Assembly: GCA_903772945.1 (NCBI GenBank)
Contig: CAICTM010000851.1
Coordinates: 1 to 45,499 of the forward strand
DNA from: Seminavis robusta
Taxonomy: Eukaryota; Bacillariophyta; Bacillariophyceae; Naviculales; Naviculaceae
Direction: 5' to 3'
DNA: 45,499 nucleotides
The position numbers were made by a program, and so were the translations under genes. Numbering within the stretch: the first letter of the stretch is position 1; each line of letters starts with the position of its first letter. The notes under the pieces were generated by a model, which saw only the letters and a program-made list of their open reading frames with translations, was not told the origin of the DNA and made no database searches. Below are positions 11,484 to 22,693 of the stretch, one piece after another.

Positions 11484-12641
11484 TGTTTGCCTTTGGCCTT
11501 CCCTCCCACCGTCACACCACTAACAAATATGGCTTCTATCTACCGCATGTATAGTAACTCATTCGTTGCGTTTTTGTATTATGTGAAGTAACACAAGGTA
11601 GGGCCGCGGAGAGGAGGAGTTGAACGTCAAGTCTCTAAAAAGATCAGTCGCCAAATCTACCATGTGACTCGACTCCCACGGTTCTTAGGAAAATGGAGAG
11701 GCCGGCTCTCGGTTGGTTTCTCACTCGATTGAACAAAACTGACGTGAGTTTTGATGCTGGTCGTCCCCGGCCCCGTACTAGTACGATACCGCATCACCAT
11801 GTCGCCGCAGCCTTCGTCATCACCTGTTGTGGCGGTGGGGTACCAGCCCCGGCCCCAACAGTGAGCCCATCTGATACCGGTCTGGTAGCTCATAGATTCA
11901 TCGTTCACTCCGAGACATACCTCACAGTAGTACAGCAGGTACACCACGTAGACCAGAACCTGGATTAACTTCCGCCTGCTTGTCTCCCGGAACAAACACC
12001 TGTACCAGCTCCGGGACCTATCCTTGGATCTACCCCCGGTACGTCTCCAGGACCCACACCTGGACCAACCCCAGGACACACCCCTGGATATACCCCATCG
12101 TTTCCAAGACCCCATTCCTGGTGCCAACTCCTGGACTATCTCCTCCCAGGACCTACACCTGGCTTATCTCTAGATCCCACTCATGGTCCCCACACCCAGA
12201 CCAACTCCAGGCCTGCAGGACCTACAGGTAGCCTTGGGTCTACCTGTACCCATGGTTTATCCCAAGGCCCCACTCTACTCCTGTTGGACGCCTCAGCAAC
12301 CGCAAAAAAGAACCGAAGTAGACCACGAGAAAAACTTGTAATTGTAGCTTGAACCCTAAAACCATTCGGAAGAACTTTAGCGCACGATCATCCAACCGTT
12401 AGCGGAGGGCTCTAAATGATCGGAAGAAAAACGGCAAGGCCCGTGTGCTCAATTTTTTCATCGTTGCGAGAGATCATTCTTCAGTCCAAGAATAACAACT
12501 TCATGGAACCTGAACTGATGATCGAGCTGTGAAGTATTAATAGACACTGTCTATACCGATTTCCTTCCCTCCCTGTTTGTTTTGTCCCTCCCTGTCCTTT
12601 CCTTTGATGTCAAGTATCTGAGCTGAATAGTGAGCTGGAAA
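11484..12641. other. Divergent intergenic region between the two ankyrin-channel genes
   Basis: These 1,158 bp separate the two head-to-head paralogues and must contain both promoters. About 11995-12170 carries a degenerate tandem repeat that reads as Thr-Pro-Gly-Pro units in one plus-strand frame. No other gene is supported; open frames at 11693-11968 and 11657-12127 look like chance. Confidence 0.55.
11995..12170 (+). repeat. Degenerate 12-nt minisatellite with Pro-Gly-Thr coding potential
   Basis: Units close to CCAGGACCTACA are repeated with changes. In one frame (11995-12097) they read as GPTPGPTPGHTPG and relatives; the frame is lost afterwards and a similar block PGPTPG returns near 12145-12165. 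There is no start codon or splice context to make it a gene. It may be a decayed fragment of a proline-rich secreted protein or only a minisatellite. Confidence 0.6.
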
Positions 12642-15600
12642 ATGGACTATTTTCTTAGTTCCCAACCGAGCGCATCAGTGGCAGATAGCAGAAGCAACAG
12701 CAATAAGAAAGGCCATCCGTGGCAAGCAGCACTTCGGAAACTGGACGAAGAACGGGTTTTACTTGACGATGATGATGTCAGCGGTGGGAAAGAGAGATAT
12801 TCGACCGAGCCGCACAGTAAAAATCCCTTCGATTCTCCTCCGCCTTCTTCATCGCAGCTCGCGACAAGCCGTCTTGTTGACCACCACAACCATAATGGTC
12901 ACGGCTCTGGAAGTGATCTGCACAACAGACCAGGCCATCGCACAGAAACGCAGGCTCAAAGTCACAGTCTCGCTCACAGCCATTCAGCGAGGCCAAGTCG
13001 ACGACGACCAAGGGTCTTTCCTGCTAGCAGTGGCGACAGCAACGCTCAGAGTCCTTCAGAAAGAGCTGCTGTAGGTGCTGCTACAGAAAGTATGGAGGTA
13101 GCACTACAAGACACCTCCAAAACTACAACCTCTTCATCATCCGCCACTGCCAGTGTCTCATCGCCATCATCATCAACACGGCCTCACAACAGCAATAGTA
13201 GCAACCCTAACAATTCATCCACCGATTCGGACAGCGGGATCCGGTTGGAACCGAAACTCACTCGCATCCATCAGCAGCACCATCAGCAGCACCATCATAC
13301 CGGGGATATCAATACTAATACTTACCGACACCATCGAGACCAACGACACCAAGAACAACCGTCCAACCACTATAGAGGGGCTCCTGACAAAATATTGATG
13401 TCACGTACATCAAGAACATTACATTCACACAACAACCCCAACAATCCATTTGATTCTTCCAACAGCCCTTCTCACAACCGCTACAATCCTTTTGCGTCTT
13501 CCAGCAGCCCTTCTCCTAACCGCTTCAACCCCTTTGGTTCTTCCTCTTCCTTCACGCCTGCTCCCAACCCTTACAATCAATTTGGCTCTGGGCATTCCAA
13601 AAGTCCAAGGGCTAACACGAATCCATTCGAAGAAGACTTCTCAGTTCAAAGTAGTCAGCACGCAAGCGTCAATCAACACGAACATGAGCAGCACCAGGAG
13701 ATTGACGATGATGATAATGATGATCAAGACGTCTACTATGATGCGGCACCTTCTTCTACTGTTTTGGATGTCTACGGCATGATGAGTGATCCTGCCGTTT
13801 CTCCTGCCCATCCGGACTCCTCCACAAAGCCTTTTGGCCATAGCCCTGACATGTACGAGCAAAGACTAAAAGCGGCATCGCCGCCACCAAGTCCGCCAAC
13901 AATGCCGCCAACAATGCCCCCAACACTGGACTCCTCTACTTTTGACATCTCAACTTCCAACACAAACAGTGGCAGTCCCAGCCTAGAACAACGAGAGCGA
14001 TTGGGATTGCATATGCTGTGTGCTGAAGCCACTAGCCAAGATGATATTGCTTGGAGAAATGCTCTCTACCTGCTGAGGGTGAAGCCAGAGTTGGCGCAAG
14101 TACTGGACAACCAAGGACGTACTGCTCTTCATGCTGCGTGTTCCGCAGTGCAACAATCCGCCCAGCAACAGCAGCAAACAGACCTGCTAGACCCAGAACA
14201 AGAAAAGCCACCAAGTCATCAACAGCCCATATCCCCCCCTGATTACTTCATAAGAGCCTTGCTGCTGGCGAATCCATCCGCTCCACAGAAAGGGGATGCA
14301 GATGGCCGACTTCCCATTCATTTAGTCGCTGACTCATCTGGGGATATCAGTACCTTGCAGCTACTGGTGGAAGCCAATCCCACTTCCATTGCAAGTAGGG
14401 ATGCTATGGGATGGACACCTCTGCATCTACTCTTGATCAATACGCTCACGCCTGTCACGAAGAAACATGTACACATACTCTTGGGAATGACACTGCCTCC
14501 ACCCCCGGCAGAGCATCAATCCATTCGCCAACGACGAGGAGATCATTTAGGCCTCAAAGTTGAACAATTGAATCGAATGCTCTCAAACCACAAGAACAGG
14601 CTGAAAGCACCACAACGATGGCAAGTTCCCGAAGAGATCTTGAATTCATATCCAGAGGACATTCAGGTCTGCCTGCAGCAGCTGCAGCAATGGGAGAAGA
14701 AAAGGGCACGCCGGGAAAAGCACAAGCAAGCGCTACAGGAAGAACAGAAGGATCAAGATCAGTCGCAACAAAACGGCAGTGAGGAAAATGGGGATATCAC
14801 TGCGGATCAAGAGGGAAATCCCGCCGCCATGGCAACACTAGTAGATCACCAGTTGCCCCTGCACATTGTTGTCCAGCGAGGACTACTGGAACTTGTCAAA
14901 CAGCGCCACAAAGAACAACCAGCTTCAATGTCTAAGGGAAGGCCACCAAGACATCGTGGGGCATCCATGCTGTCACAGTTGCCAGCAATCCAGCGTAACT
15001 TGATTGCGGTTGTCAGGGTGCTGCTATACGCTTTCCCAGAAGGTCTGGTTGCACGGGATTGCAATGGCCACACCCCACTGATGATCGCCATGACAGCGGC
15101 CACTCAGGTTGTTCCGAATCAAGAGCTCTTGGACCTACTACTCGGGAAGTGCACGGTGGGGTTTGCGTCTCTGCCGTCGTGGGTCGAGGATCTGCCATTG
15201 CCAACCCAGCTGTCGTTTGGACAAAAGAGGGGATTGTCCACACAGCAACAGCGGTACTGCAACCCAGCAATGGTTTCCACGTTTGACACATGCCAACTAC
15301 CGTTACATATAGCGGCAGAGGAATGGGGGGATCAAGCTGCATTGATACTCGCTGTTTATGAATCCTATCCTGGCGCCATTCACGTTCAAGATGCCCGGGG
15401 GCGAATGCCGCTGCACGTCCTCTTGAAGAACTTTCGACGGGTGTCCCCTGACCCACGGGTTGTGGCATTGTTGTTGTCTGACCGAGTCGCACGAACCCAC
15501 ACGGACGAGGGAGAGTTGCCCTTTGATTTGTTGGTTGCTTGCGCTCCTTTTCTGCCAAAGGATCCCATGCGGTTTGATCTAGACATCATGTCGGACAGGA

Positions 15601-17257
15601 ACTCGCTTCACCCTGACCCTTGCAAAGCATTTCAACCTATCTTTCAAGCATCCATCATCACGTCGTCATGGGATGCCCAACAAATGTTCACTTCAAACCA
15701 AAGTCCTCTTATACGGAGAGCCCAAGCAAACTCGTTTTTGTGGCGACTACGGTCTCTACCGCCCTGGCTGCGTAGGCAGGCCTGCAATGTTCCCTTTGTG
15801 CAAGAGATAATCGTTGAAGAGCTCTCAAGCCCCCTGAAGTGCGCCTTTGTGTTTGCACAGGGACTAGTCCTTTTGTTTCTCTTGATAGTATTCCGACGAC
15901 AAATGGAACGCTTCATTGAAACCACTGGCCTCGATGGTATGCCGTCCTTGTCACAGACCAACGATACAGACGCTTCAGGGATAAATTTCTTTGACGGAAC
16001 CGGGCAAGAAGTGGTCGATTCTTTTTTCTTTGATCCCTCAATACGTTACGAACCGTGGAATACTCTGGTGATATACGGGCTTAGCGCCTGTTCTATCAGC
16101 TTTCAAGCCATCTTTTGGGCACTCAGCGGTTCTCTCAATGAATTTCAGAGGTTGTGCTTGTTGAACCTTCGTCGGTGGATCGACTTGGCGACAGCGTTTA
16201 TAACAGTGTTGACTTCAGCCCTGATACACGAGGGCTTCCCAGACGAAGTGATTTTCATTTTGGGAACAGTTTCAACAGGATTGCTCTGGTGCAGTGTTAT
16301 TGGGTTTCTAGCCGATTGGTGGTACGGCATGGCATTCTTAGTCGGTGGTATGGCCAGGGTGAGTAGACGCTCAAGGGATAGTATCGACAACTCAAAGCAA
16401 GTTCTCACAAGATGTTGCTGCTTCAGATTGCTTCTGCCCTCGTGTGGCCTCTGCTGTTTGCGATTGTCTGCATCGTCGCCTTCTCCGAAATGATATATAC
16501 GTTGCAAGTTGACTGCGCGGATGGCAGCATTGCAAGTTCGACATGCAGTCTTCGAGATGCCTATCAGCTGGTTTACTATCTGCTTCTGGGAGAACCGATT
16601 GTCGAGATTGGCAGCCCCGAGAGACTTCCTCCAGGGCTGGCTATCCTCCTAGCAACTTTCGCTCTGGTGGCACTACTCTTTGTTTTGTGTGTTGCCATGG
16701 TGATTGTCTTCATGGCCTTGAAGTGCGAACGAGAAAACGTAGCATTGGATTCCTATTGGGAGCCCAAATTGGCCTTCGTGCTAGCGTCTCAAGACACCAA
16801 GTTTGCAGCTTCGCAGCGAAGAAAAGATCCATCGGTTGCGGCACCGAGCTCGATGGATGTTCTGGAAGCAAGGCTCGAGGAACTCTGGGGAATATGCATT
16901 TGTTTGCTATGGGGTAGTCGGAAGCAACGATACTGGTATGCGATGCCTTCATCTGCGTGGAAGCGACTTGGGCTCAGGGTTGTTGCGTGTGTTACAATTC
17001 CTCTTTGGTTGCTCCTTGGCTTGGCAACACTTGGGATTCTATTGCCACCCCAAGTGCGGCAGATCGTTTTCCGACCACGGCAGGGACTCCATAGCGGTTG
17101 CAGGTCACCTGAAGCCACCAGGGATATTTTTGCTTCTCAAATCGCAGGTGTGAGGAACGAAATCGTGAAACTCAAGGACATGTCGTTTGAGCAAAACAGC
17201 GATATTCATGACGAAATACATCAGTTGAAGGTCATGATTGCCAAGGCGAGTTCTTAA
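12642..17257 (+). CDS. Ankyrin-repeat multi-pass membrane protein B (paralogue of A)
   Basis: Exons 12642-16358 and 16427-17257 are joined by a 68-nt phase-0 intron, giving 1,515 residues. I start at ATG 12642 (AAA-ATG-GAC). Residues 1-450 are polar low-complexity sequence with five NPF tripeptides. From about 455 the sequence matches protein A (SQDDIAWRNAL is identical in part) and continues through ankyrin repeats to about 930. Membrane helices begin near 1067. The penultimate helix, IASALVWPLLFAIVCIVAF, is followed by VYYLLLGEPIVEIG (GEP at 1294-1296), equal to the pore-like segment of A, then the last helix. The C-terminal heptad helix with KLKDMSFEQNSDI also matches A. The shared intron lies at the same residue in both genes. 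Role inferred: a TRP-like cation channel or related membrane sensor, with the N-terminal NPF motifs possibly binding EH-domain trafficking proteins. Confidence 0.82.
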
Positions 17258-17376
17258 TGCGATGCAATGGCCCATTGATACCATGTTGGGTATCAAAATT
17301 CGTCGCAGTTCAGAGCGCTGTGAAAGAAATGGCTACGTTATCGCTGGACTACAAGACAAGTCAATTACCTATGACA

Positions 17377-20300
17377 TTACTTCGGGGCGGCAGATTCAGT
17401 CGGTCCAAACAATATCTTGCTTATCCACCCGATCCCGAGAGGGTCCTTTTTCTTGTCTCCTTTTCCTGTTGCAGAGGTTGTTCCCAACAGAAGACCAACT
17501 CCTGCGGCGACCACCACCGTTACACTAACTAGTCCTCCAAACCAAAGTAGCTTTCTTCGTCGACTCGCATCACGTCGCTTTTGTTCTTCTAGCGGCTTTG
17601 ACCTAAGTGCTTCAACTCCGATCTCGTTGAGACGGGCGCACCGAGCCAAGTGTTCTAACACGTCCTTCCGCTCATGGGTGTGCACGTCCTCTCTCGATGG
17701 GTCCCTTGCCCCCAGAGAGGTCAAGATGGGCGGCTCCAAGTCCCGCTCACGGCAATGAATCGTTGCCATGTCCAGCACGGTGGCAGGTTGCACACTGTCA
17801 TCATCGTTAGTCGAATCCTCCGTTCCTTTTTGAGTGGCAACGAATACGCGGGGCAAGTCATCGTCCAGCATTGCAGCTTCAATGGCCTTGACACGAGAAA
17901 AACTCGAGTCGTCCGAAGAGTCAAAAACCAGCATCACCAAGTCACATCGTCTGTTTCCAACTTCTCCAATGTAATGTTGTATTTCCCGTTGTTCGGATCT
18001 GTTTTCTGGGTTCAGTTGCGGGAATTCAGTGAAAACAAGATGAACCACAAATTCGTCGCCGCCAATGTCTTTCGACACTTTGGCAGCAGAGATTTTGCGC
18101 CTGACTTTTACATGAGCACTGCTGGACTCAGGGTAGTTCGTGGCCCCTGGAACAGCAAGTCCACGAAATGTCGAGAATTCACTGCCATCCAAGCCGCACA
18201 AAGCTTCGACAAGATCCGTCCGCCCACTTGTCGCACTGCCAAGGACGAGAACTCGAAGCTCTCTCGAGAGAAGAGAAGAGTCTGGAGTATGAGTGATCGG
18301 CGCCACTCCCTTTTTCCGGCGACCGCTCCGTTTCGAGTGCTTTTTGCTGCGCTTCTCGACATGCCCCAGCCGAAACAACTCAGCTCTGGCAACTGCTGGC
18401 GAAACCGATGAAATGGAGTGCCAGAATCCCATCCAATCCAAAAATGAAAGCGGGGCAGCGAGGTTGTGTATGTTTTCCATGTTGACAGTTGGCACCGAGT
18501 CCGAAGAGAGGATGGTGATTCCGCTCGCCGAGAGCGATTGTGACATGGCAAGGGCAACCGACTCTCGAATACCCGCCTCTCCTCCTGTATATGATTCGGA
18601 TCTAGAGCCGGCAACTGGGATTTTGGGGATTGCTCGACAATCTTTGAAGACTTCACTTGCCCGCAGTGGGTGCCAAGGCGGCAACGAGGGCTCTGGAAGA
18701 ATCGAAAAGATTGCCAACAAGTCATCTCCCGAAAGCATCCCATCTTTGTCAGAGTCAAATTGATGGAACAGATCTGACAAGAATGTTCTAGCAGCAGGCG
18801 TGAGACGCCAGTTCTCATCAAGTCCTTTGTCATGTGCAGTGTTTGTGACTGAGTCTGGTATCTCCAACCGTAGATCATCGTCGTACCCAAACTTGCGCAA
18901 TGCTTGCCACACAACATCTAGGCGGTTTTGGCTGATAAAGACGTCAAAAATAGCCAAGAAACCCGCAATGGTGAATTTGTTGTCTTTGACCACCGGTTCA
19001 TCGGTCTGGTTATTCCTTGTCACGACCTTTTTCCAAGCTGCAAAGTCCCGATCCATGACTGGAGTCTGAAAGGCTTCACGATGGAACTGATCCAGTTCTG
19101 GATCACTCAAGAGTCCATCCTTATCAGCGTCGTACATGCGAAAGATACGAGTGAATGCTCTCTTGCAATCAGGAGTGAGAGCCACGTTGTCCAGATCGTA
19201 GAGAGGAGTGAAGGGGTAGAGCACAGCCTGCTGAGCCTTTAGGAATATTTCGTCCACTCTCAGCAAATTCTTTGCGCTACATTTGATACACTGTCGGACG
19301 AACCGGAATCTTTGCATGAGTGAGACAATTTGCTGTCTGGACCTCGCCATGGCCTGTTCATCTGTCATCCCAGCGGTACTGGAAGTCCGAAAGAGATCCA
19401 TCTTGTTGCCTGCAATGATGACGGGCATCTAGTAGATTCAACGGTGCACGCCAAGAGAAGGAAAGGCAAGCAAAACAAGCACCCGAAGGATGACAATGAG
19501 GCAAGCCATGCCGAAAACCAAGTGCCAAGGATCACGGCTCTACTGCAAGACCAGATTTCATTCATTTACCTCTCCATTGTAGCACCGTTCAATCAGGGGC
19601 AACCAATGATTCTCCAGTCGGAAGAACGTTTCTACTCGATCAAGATCATATACCAAAATAATCGAGTCAACGTTGTCCACACCAGCCGAAGATACACTGG
19701 ATGTGCTAGCCCCAAGATGAGGCGTCGACGCGGTGGAAATCCTGGAAGCCTCTGCTCGCTGCATAAAATTCGAGAAGGAATCCGTGGAGGATTTCGCAGC
19801 AGCCGCCGCACTGGTTCCTGTCAAAGACATGGCGGCCACCGCTGAAAGCAATGCCGAATCGGCTCCCTGTGAATCGACAATGGTTGTAATGCAAGAGGAA
19901 TTGGGATCTGGAGGCAGTCGCACTCGGGTCATGATCCCTTGGACGACCTCCGAAAAATAGCGTGACACAAAGGTCGAGATGAGGGAAGATTTCCCAACGC
20001 CCTCTGATCACGGAATAGAAACACACAAGAAGGTCCAGAAAGAAGAGAGTGAGAGGGAACAAAGAGGGACTTTTTCCATCCAACTGACTGCCTGACTGAA
20101 ACACCATGCTTCATTCAGAAGAAACATCAGTCCTCCTGATTGAAGATTCGATTCCCCCGGCTTCACTCTACGAGAATTAGAGAGCCTTACATTCGACTCG
20201 ATCACATTCTACCATCTCAGTCAGAGCGACCCCTGGACCTGAACCTGAACCAACATCCTGGCTTCCTTCCTTCCGTACGGTACGACTCGACTCTACTACA

Positions 20301-20460
20301 TTCCTCAAGTCAACGTTTCGACACCAAAAAGAACATTTTCTACCCCACTCAACTCAAACTCTTTTTGTCACCTACCATCTCCCAAAACTAGAACAGTAAT
20401 AGATGCTCTTTGATCTGCTCGTTTCGTGGGTTCGTTAGCCGTGCGGGTAGTGGAAGTCAT
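17377..20460 (-). CDS. Mitochondrial Rho GTPase (Miro/Gem1 type)
   Basis: Three exons (20460-20376, 20003-19570, 19428-17377) give 856 residues; introns are 372 and 141 nt. The first exon was found by splicing: it encodes TVLVLGD and completes the P-loop GDEGVGKSS (residues 27-35). The first GTPase domain continues with IVDSQGADS (G3 region), an Ala/Ser-rich insert of about 50 residues, then VYDLDRVETF, GNKMD (180-184) and CSAK. Two EF hands with full calcium loops follow at about 273-284 (DADKDGLLSDPE) and 398-409 (DSDKDGMLSGDD). A second GTPase-like domain starts near 566 (LRVLVLGSATSGRTD). A hydrophobic C-terminal anchor lies near residues 808-833. Miro proteins sit in the outer mitochondrial membrane and couple calcium to mitochondrial movement and ER contacts. 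The gene is convergent with channel gene B, 119 bp away. Confidence 0.93.
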
Positions 20461-21296
20461 CTTGCCAGAACCAACTATGAGAACAACTACAAACGGAAGA
20501 ACAGCATTCTCATGCTACCCTTATTGCTCTTCCCAGGGTGCGTGTCGACTGATGCCAAGAGGAAGCAGAACAAACTCGTCGTCGAATTTGGACTATGACG
20601 CACACTTCTTCTGATCGCAAAGATCCATAGCATAAAAAATCAAAAATCATTTGCTCCTTCACGGTTGCACTTTCTCAAGGTTGCAAACGCCACAACGAAT
20701 TTGCTACCGGTTCCCAGCCAACCAGATAGTGTACGGCACGGTAGCATTTGGAAAGATCAAGGGTTCTGGCTGGTGTCCTGCAAGGCCTGGGTCACCTATC
20801 GTGCATATACACACAACCTCATCTCCCTTAACTCACTGTCTCAACAAAGAAAACCTCGCCATGTAGAGGGATGATCCATTACCTTGCAACGAAAGCATAA
20901 TGCACTACACTAGCGCTAGCGATCTAGACTCTTCGTACGGTACTAGTACCGTACTAGTACCGGTACAAGCTTGGTGTTGTGATCTGGTGCCTACTGGTAC
21001 CGACCTCAACCCATCATCGCCTCTGGCATTCGCAAGCAGCCTAAATGGCTTCCAGAGAGTTTGACACGTCAAACATGCCGTGACGTCTAACCAGTGAATC
21101 GACTAAATAAAATGTCATGAAGATCCAATCCAGGTTGAACTGTTGAAGGTTCAGGATCGCGAGCTTTGGCCTCCCATTTCTCGCTTCATACTCAACACGC
21201 ACGAAAACAGAGAATCCAAAGGCAGTGGTTGTCTCACTTCGTCGAACGTCTCACTTCCTCTCTCAAAGGTTTGCATCAACTCCACATCCATCAACA
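20461..21296. other. Divergent intergenic region between Miro and PsbQ'
   Basis: No gene is supported in these 836 bp. A palindromic TACTAGTACCGTACTAGTACCGG block stands at 20934-20966. The sequence before 21297 is presumably the PsbQ' promoter and leader. Confidence 0.5.
20934..20966. repeat. GTACTAGTACCG palindromic run
   Basis: Overlapping copies of GTACTAGTAC and TACCGGTA follow one another over about 33 bases. It is one of the densest examples of the intergenic palindrome in the window. Confidence 0.75.
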
Positions 21297-22029
21297 ATGA
21301 AGGTCGCTGTTTTCTTCTCCTTGGTCGCCTCGGCTGCTGCCTTCTCCCAGGTGAGTGATGCAAGCATAGGGTGCAAGGGATCGACGAATCTGGAAGCGTA
21401 GATCATCATTAGGATGGCAATCGAACGTCTCCGAAACGAAATCCGTGCTGACAACAAATTGCTCCTTTCTACTTGACTAATAGGACGCTTCCCGAAGGGA
21501 GGCTCTCTCGGCTGCTGCCGCAGCTGGTGCCGCCTTTGTCCCTGCTATTGCCAACGCTGCAGCAGGTGAATCTCCCCGATTCTCTGTCTTCGGTGTTTTC
21601 GGTGACGGTACCGCCTACTCTGAGGGTGCTGCCTACGGAAGTGACCAAGGCACAAAGGTGTACTCCCCATACTCCGTCTATGGAGAGGTTGGAGCTCCAG
21701 GAACTCTTTACACTCCTGATGAGCCTTCCTTCGCTGCTCGTAAGGCCGCTGTCCTTACCGAGTCCAAGAAGCGCCTTGCCAGGCTCGATGCTTACATTGC
21801 CAAGAAAAAGTGGTACGAAGTCCGCAACGAACTTGGACGTTACATGTACGAGACCCGTGGAGCCGTCAGGGGACTTGCATCCACTCCTGAACAGAAGAAG
21901 GCTGCCTCAAACTTCTTCGCTGCCATCGAGGCATGTGATGGTGCTGCCCGCCTGAAGCAGCAAGAAAAGTGCGCCTCTGCCGCCGCTGCATCCATCAGCG
22001 CCCTTGATGCCTTCACTGCTCTCCTTTAA
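21297..22029 (+). CDS. PsbQ' extrinsic protein of photosystem II (oxygen-evolving enhancer 3)
   Basis: Exons 21297-21350 and 21484-22029 with a 133-nt phase-0 intron give 199 residues. Exon 1 is only the 18-residue signal peptide with its cleavage context AAAFSQ (F16). Exon 2 opens with the transit part and a twin-arginine thylakoid signal, SRREALSAAAAAG (R22-R23), ending near PAIANA. The mature part (GDGTAYSEG, then LARLDAYIAKKKWYEVRNELGRYMYETRG and a helical C-terminus) follows the four-helix PsbQ family of red algae and diatoms. The protein binds the lumenal side of photosystem II and stabilises the manganese cluster with PsbO, PsbV, PsbU and Psb31. The transport route (ER, then plastid, then Tat into the lumen) is inferred from the presequence. 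Confidence 0.9.
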
Positions 22030-22693
22030 ACGGCATATTCTTGCTGGCTAATGGAAATATCATAGACGCGGAAGTGGTTTTGTAGCTCTCCTTTTTAACG
22101 AGAATATAATGTTCCAAACGGTTAGATCTGCATCAAGTCTGTGTCTCCTTGTACATGTAATAGCTGCTAAATCTACATTTATTACGTCTCTGCTCTTGTT
22201 TGTTAATCGTACACGGAGGTACAGTTCCACACCTTGGAAGGTACATAACGATACGTTGTTGTGGGGATGTCTCTGGAAGTGCAAAACTGAGTTGTAAAGA
22301 GGGAGAGGAAGTAAAGATACCGTAGCTACAAACGGATCTTTTAGTCACTGTCACTGCTGACATCACCCATTCCTTCCACGGATATCAACGTGACATTCTC
22401 AAACTTAAGATATGGCTTCTTGCTGCCGCAAAACATCAAAATGAGCACCAACTATTAGAAAACATTCATTCGAATCCTGCAAGCGCAACCGGCCTTAGCC
22501 TTAAGAATTGGGACAACGTGACTAAGCTGTGGCTATTGAATAGGTTCTCCAATGCTGTGGCTATTGAAAGGGTTACAAAACTATTCGTACAGCCGTCCCA
22601 ATCAGATGAAATTTAGTCTATAGGTTGGAGAGCACTATGTGTGATTCAAATCCGAAAGAAGGTAGCTTGTCTTGCTGCACTAGCAAAACGTAT
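22030..22693. other. Convergent intergenic region between PsbQ' and PsbO
   Basis: This is 664 bp between two 3' ends. A direct repeat of GCTGTGGCTATTGAA occurs at 22526-22540 and 22554-22568 (28-nt period). I see no gene and no clear polyadenylation signal. Confidence 0.5.
22526..22568. repeat. Short direct repeat, two 15-nt copies
   Basis: GCTGTGGCTATTGAA is present twice with a 28-nt period, close to the 3' end of PsbO. It could be a recent slippage duplication. Confidence 0.7.

Noticed and set aside
11657..12127. Minus-strand open frame of 156 codons between the channel genes
   Set aside because: Its Trp/Arg-rich composition comes from reading the degenerate repeat backwards; no start context or homologous pattern.
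17674..18411. Plus-strand open frame of 245 codons
   Set aside because: Antisense to Miro exon 3, which carries EF hands and GTPase motifs; the plus frame has no domain.
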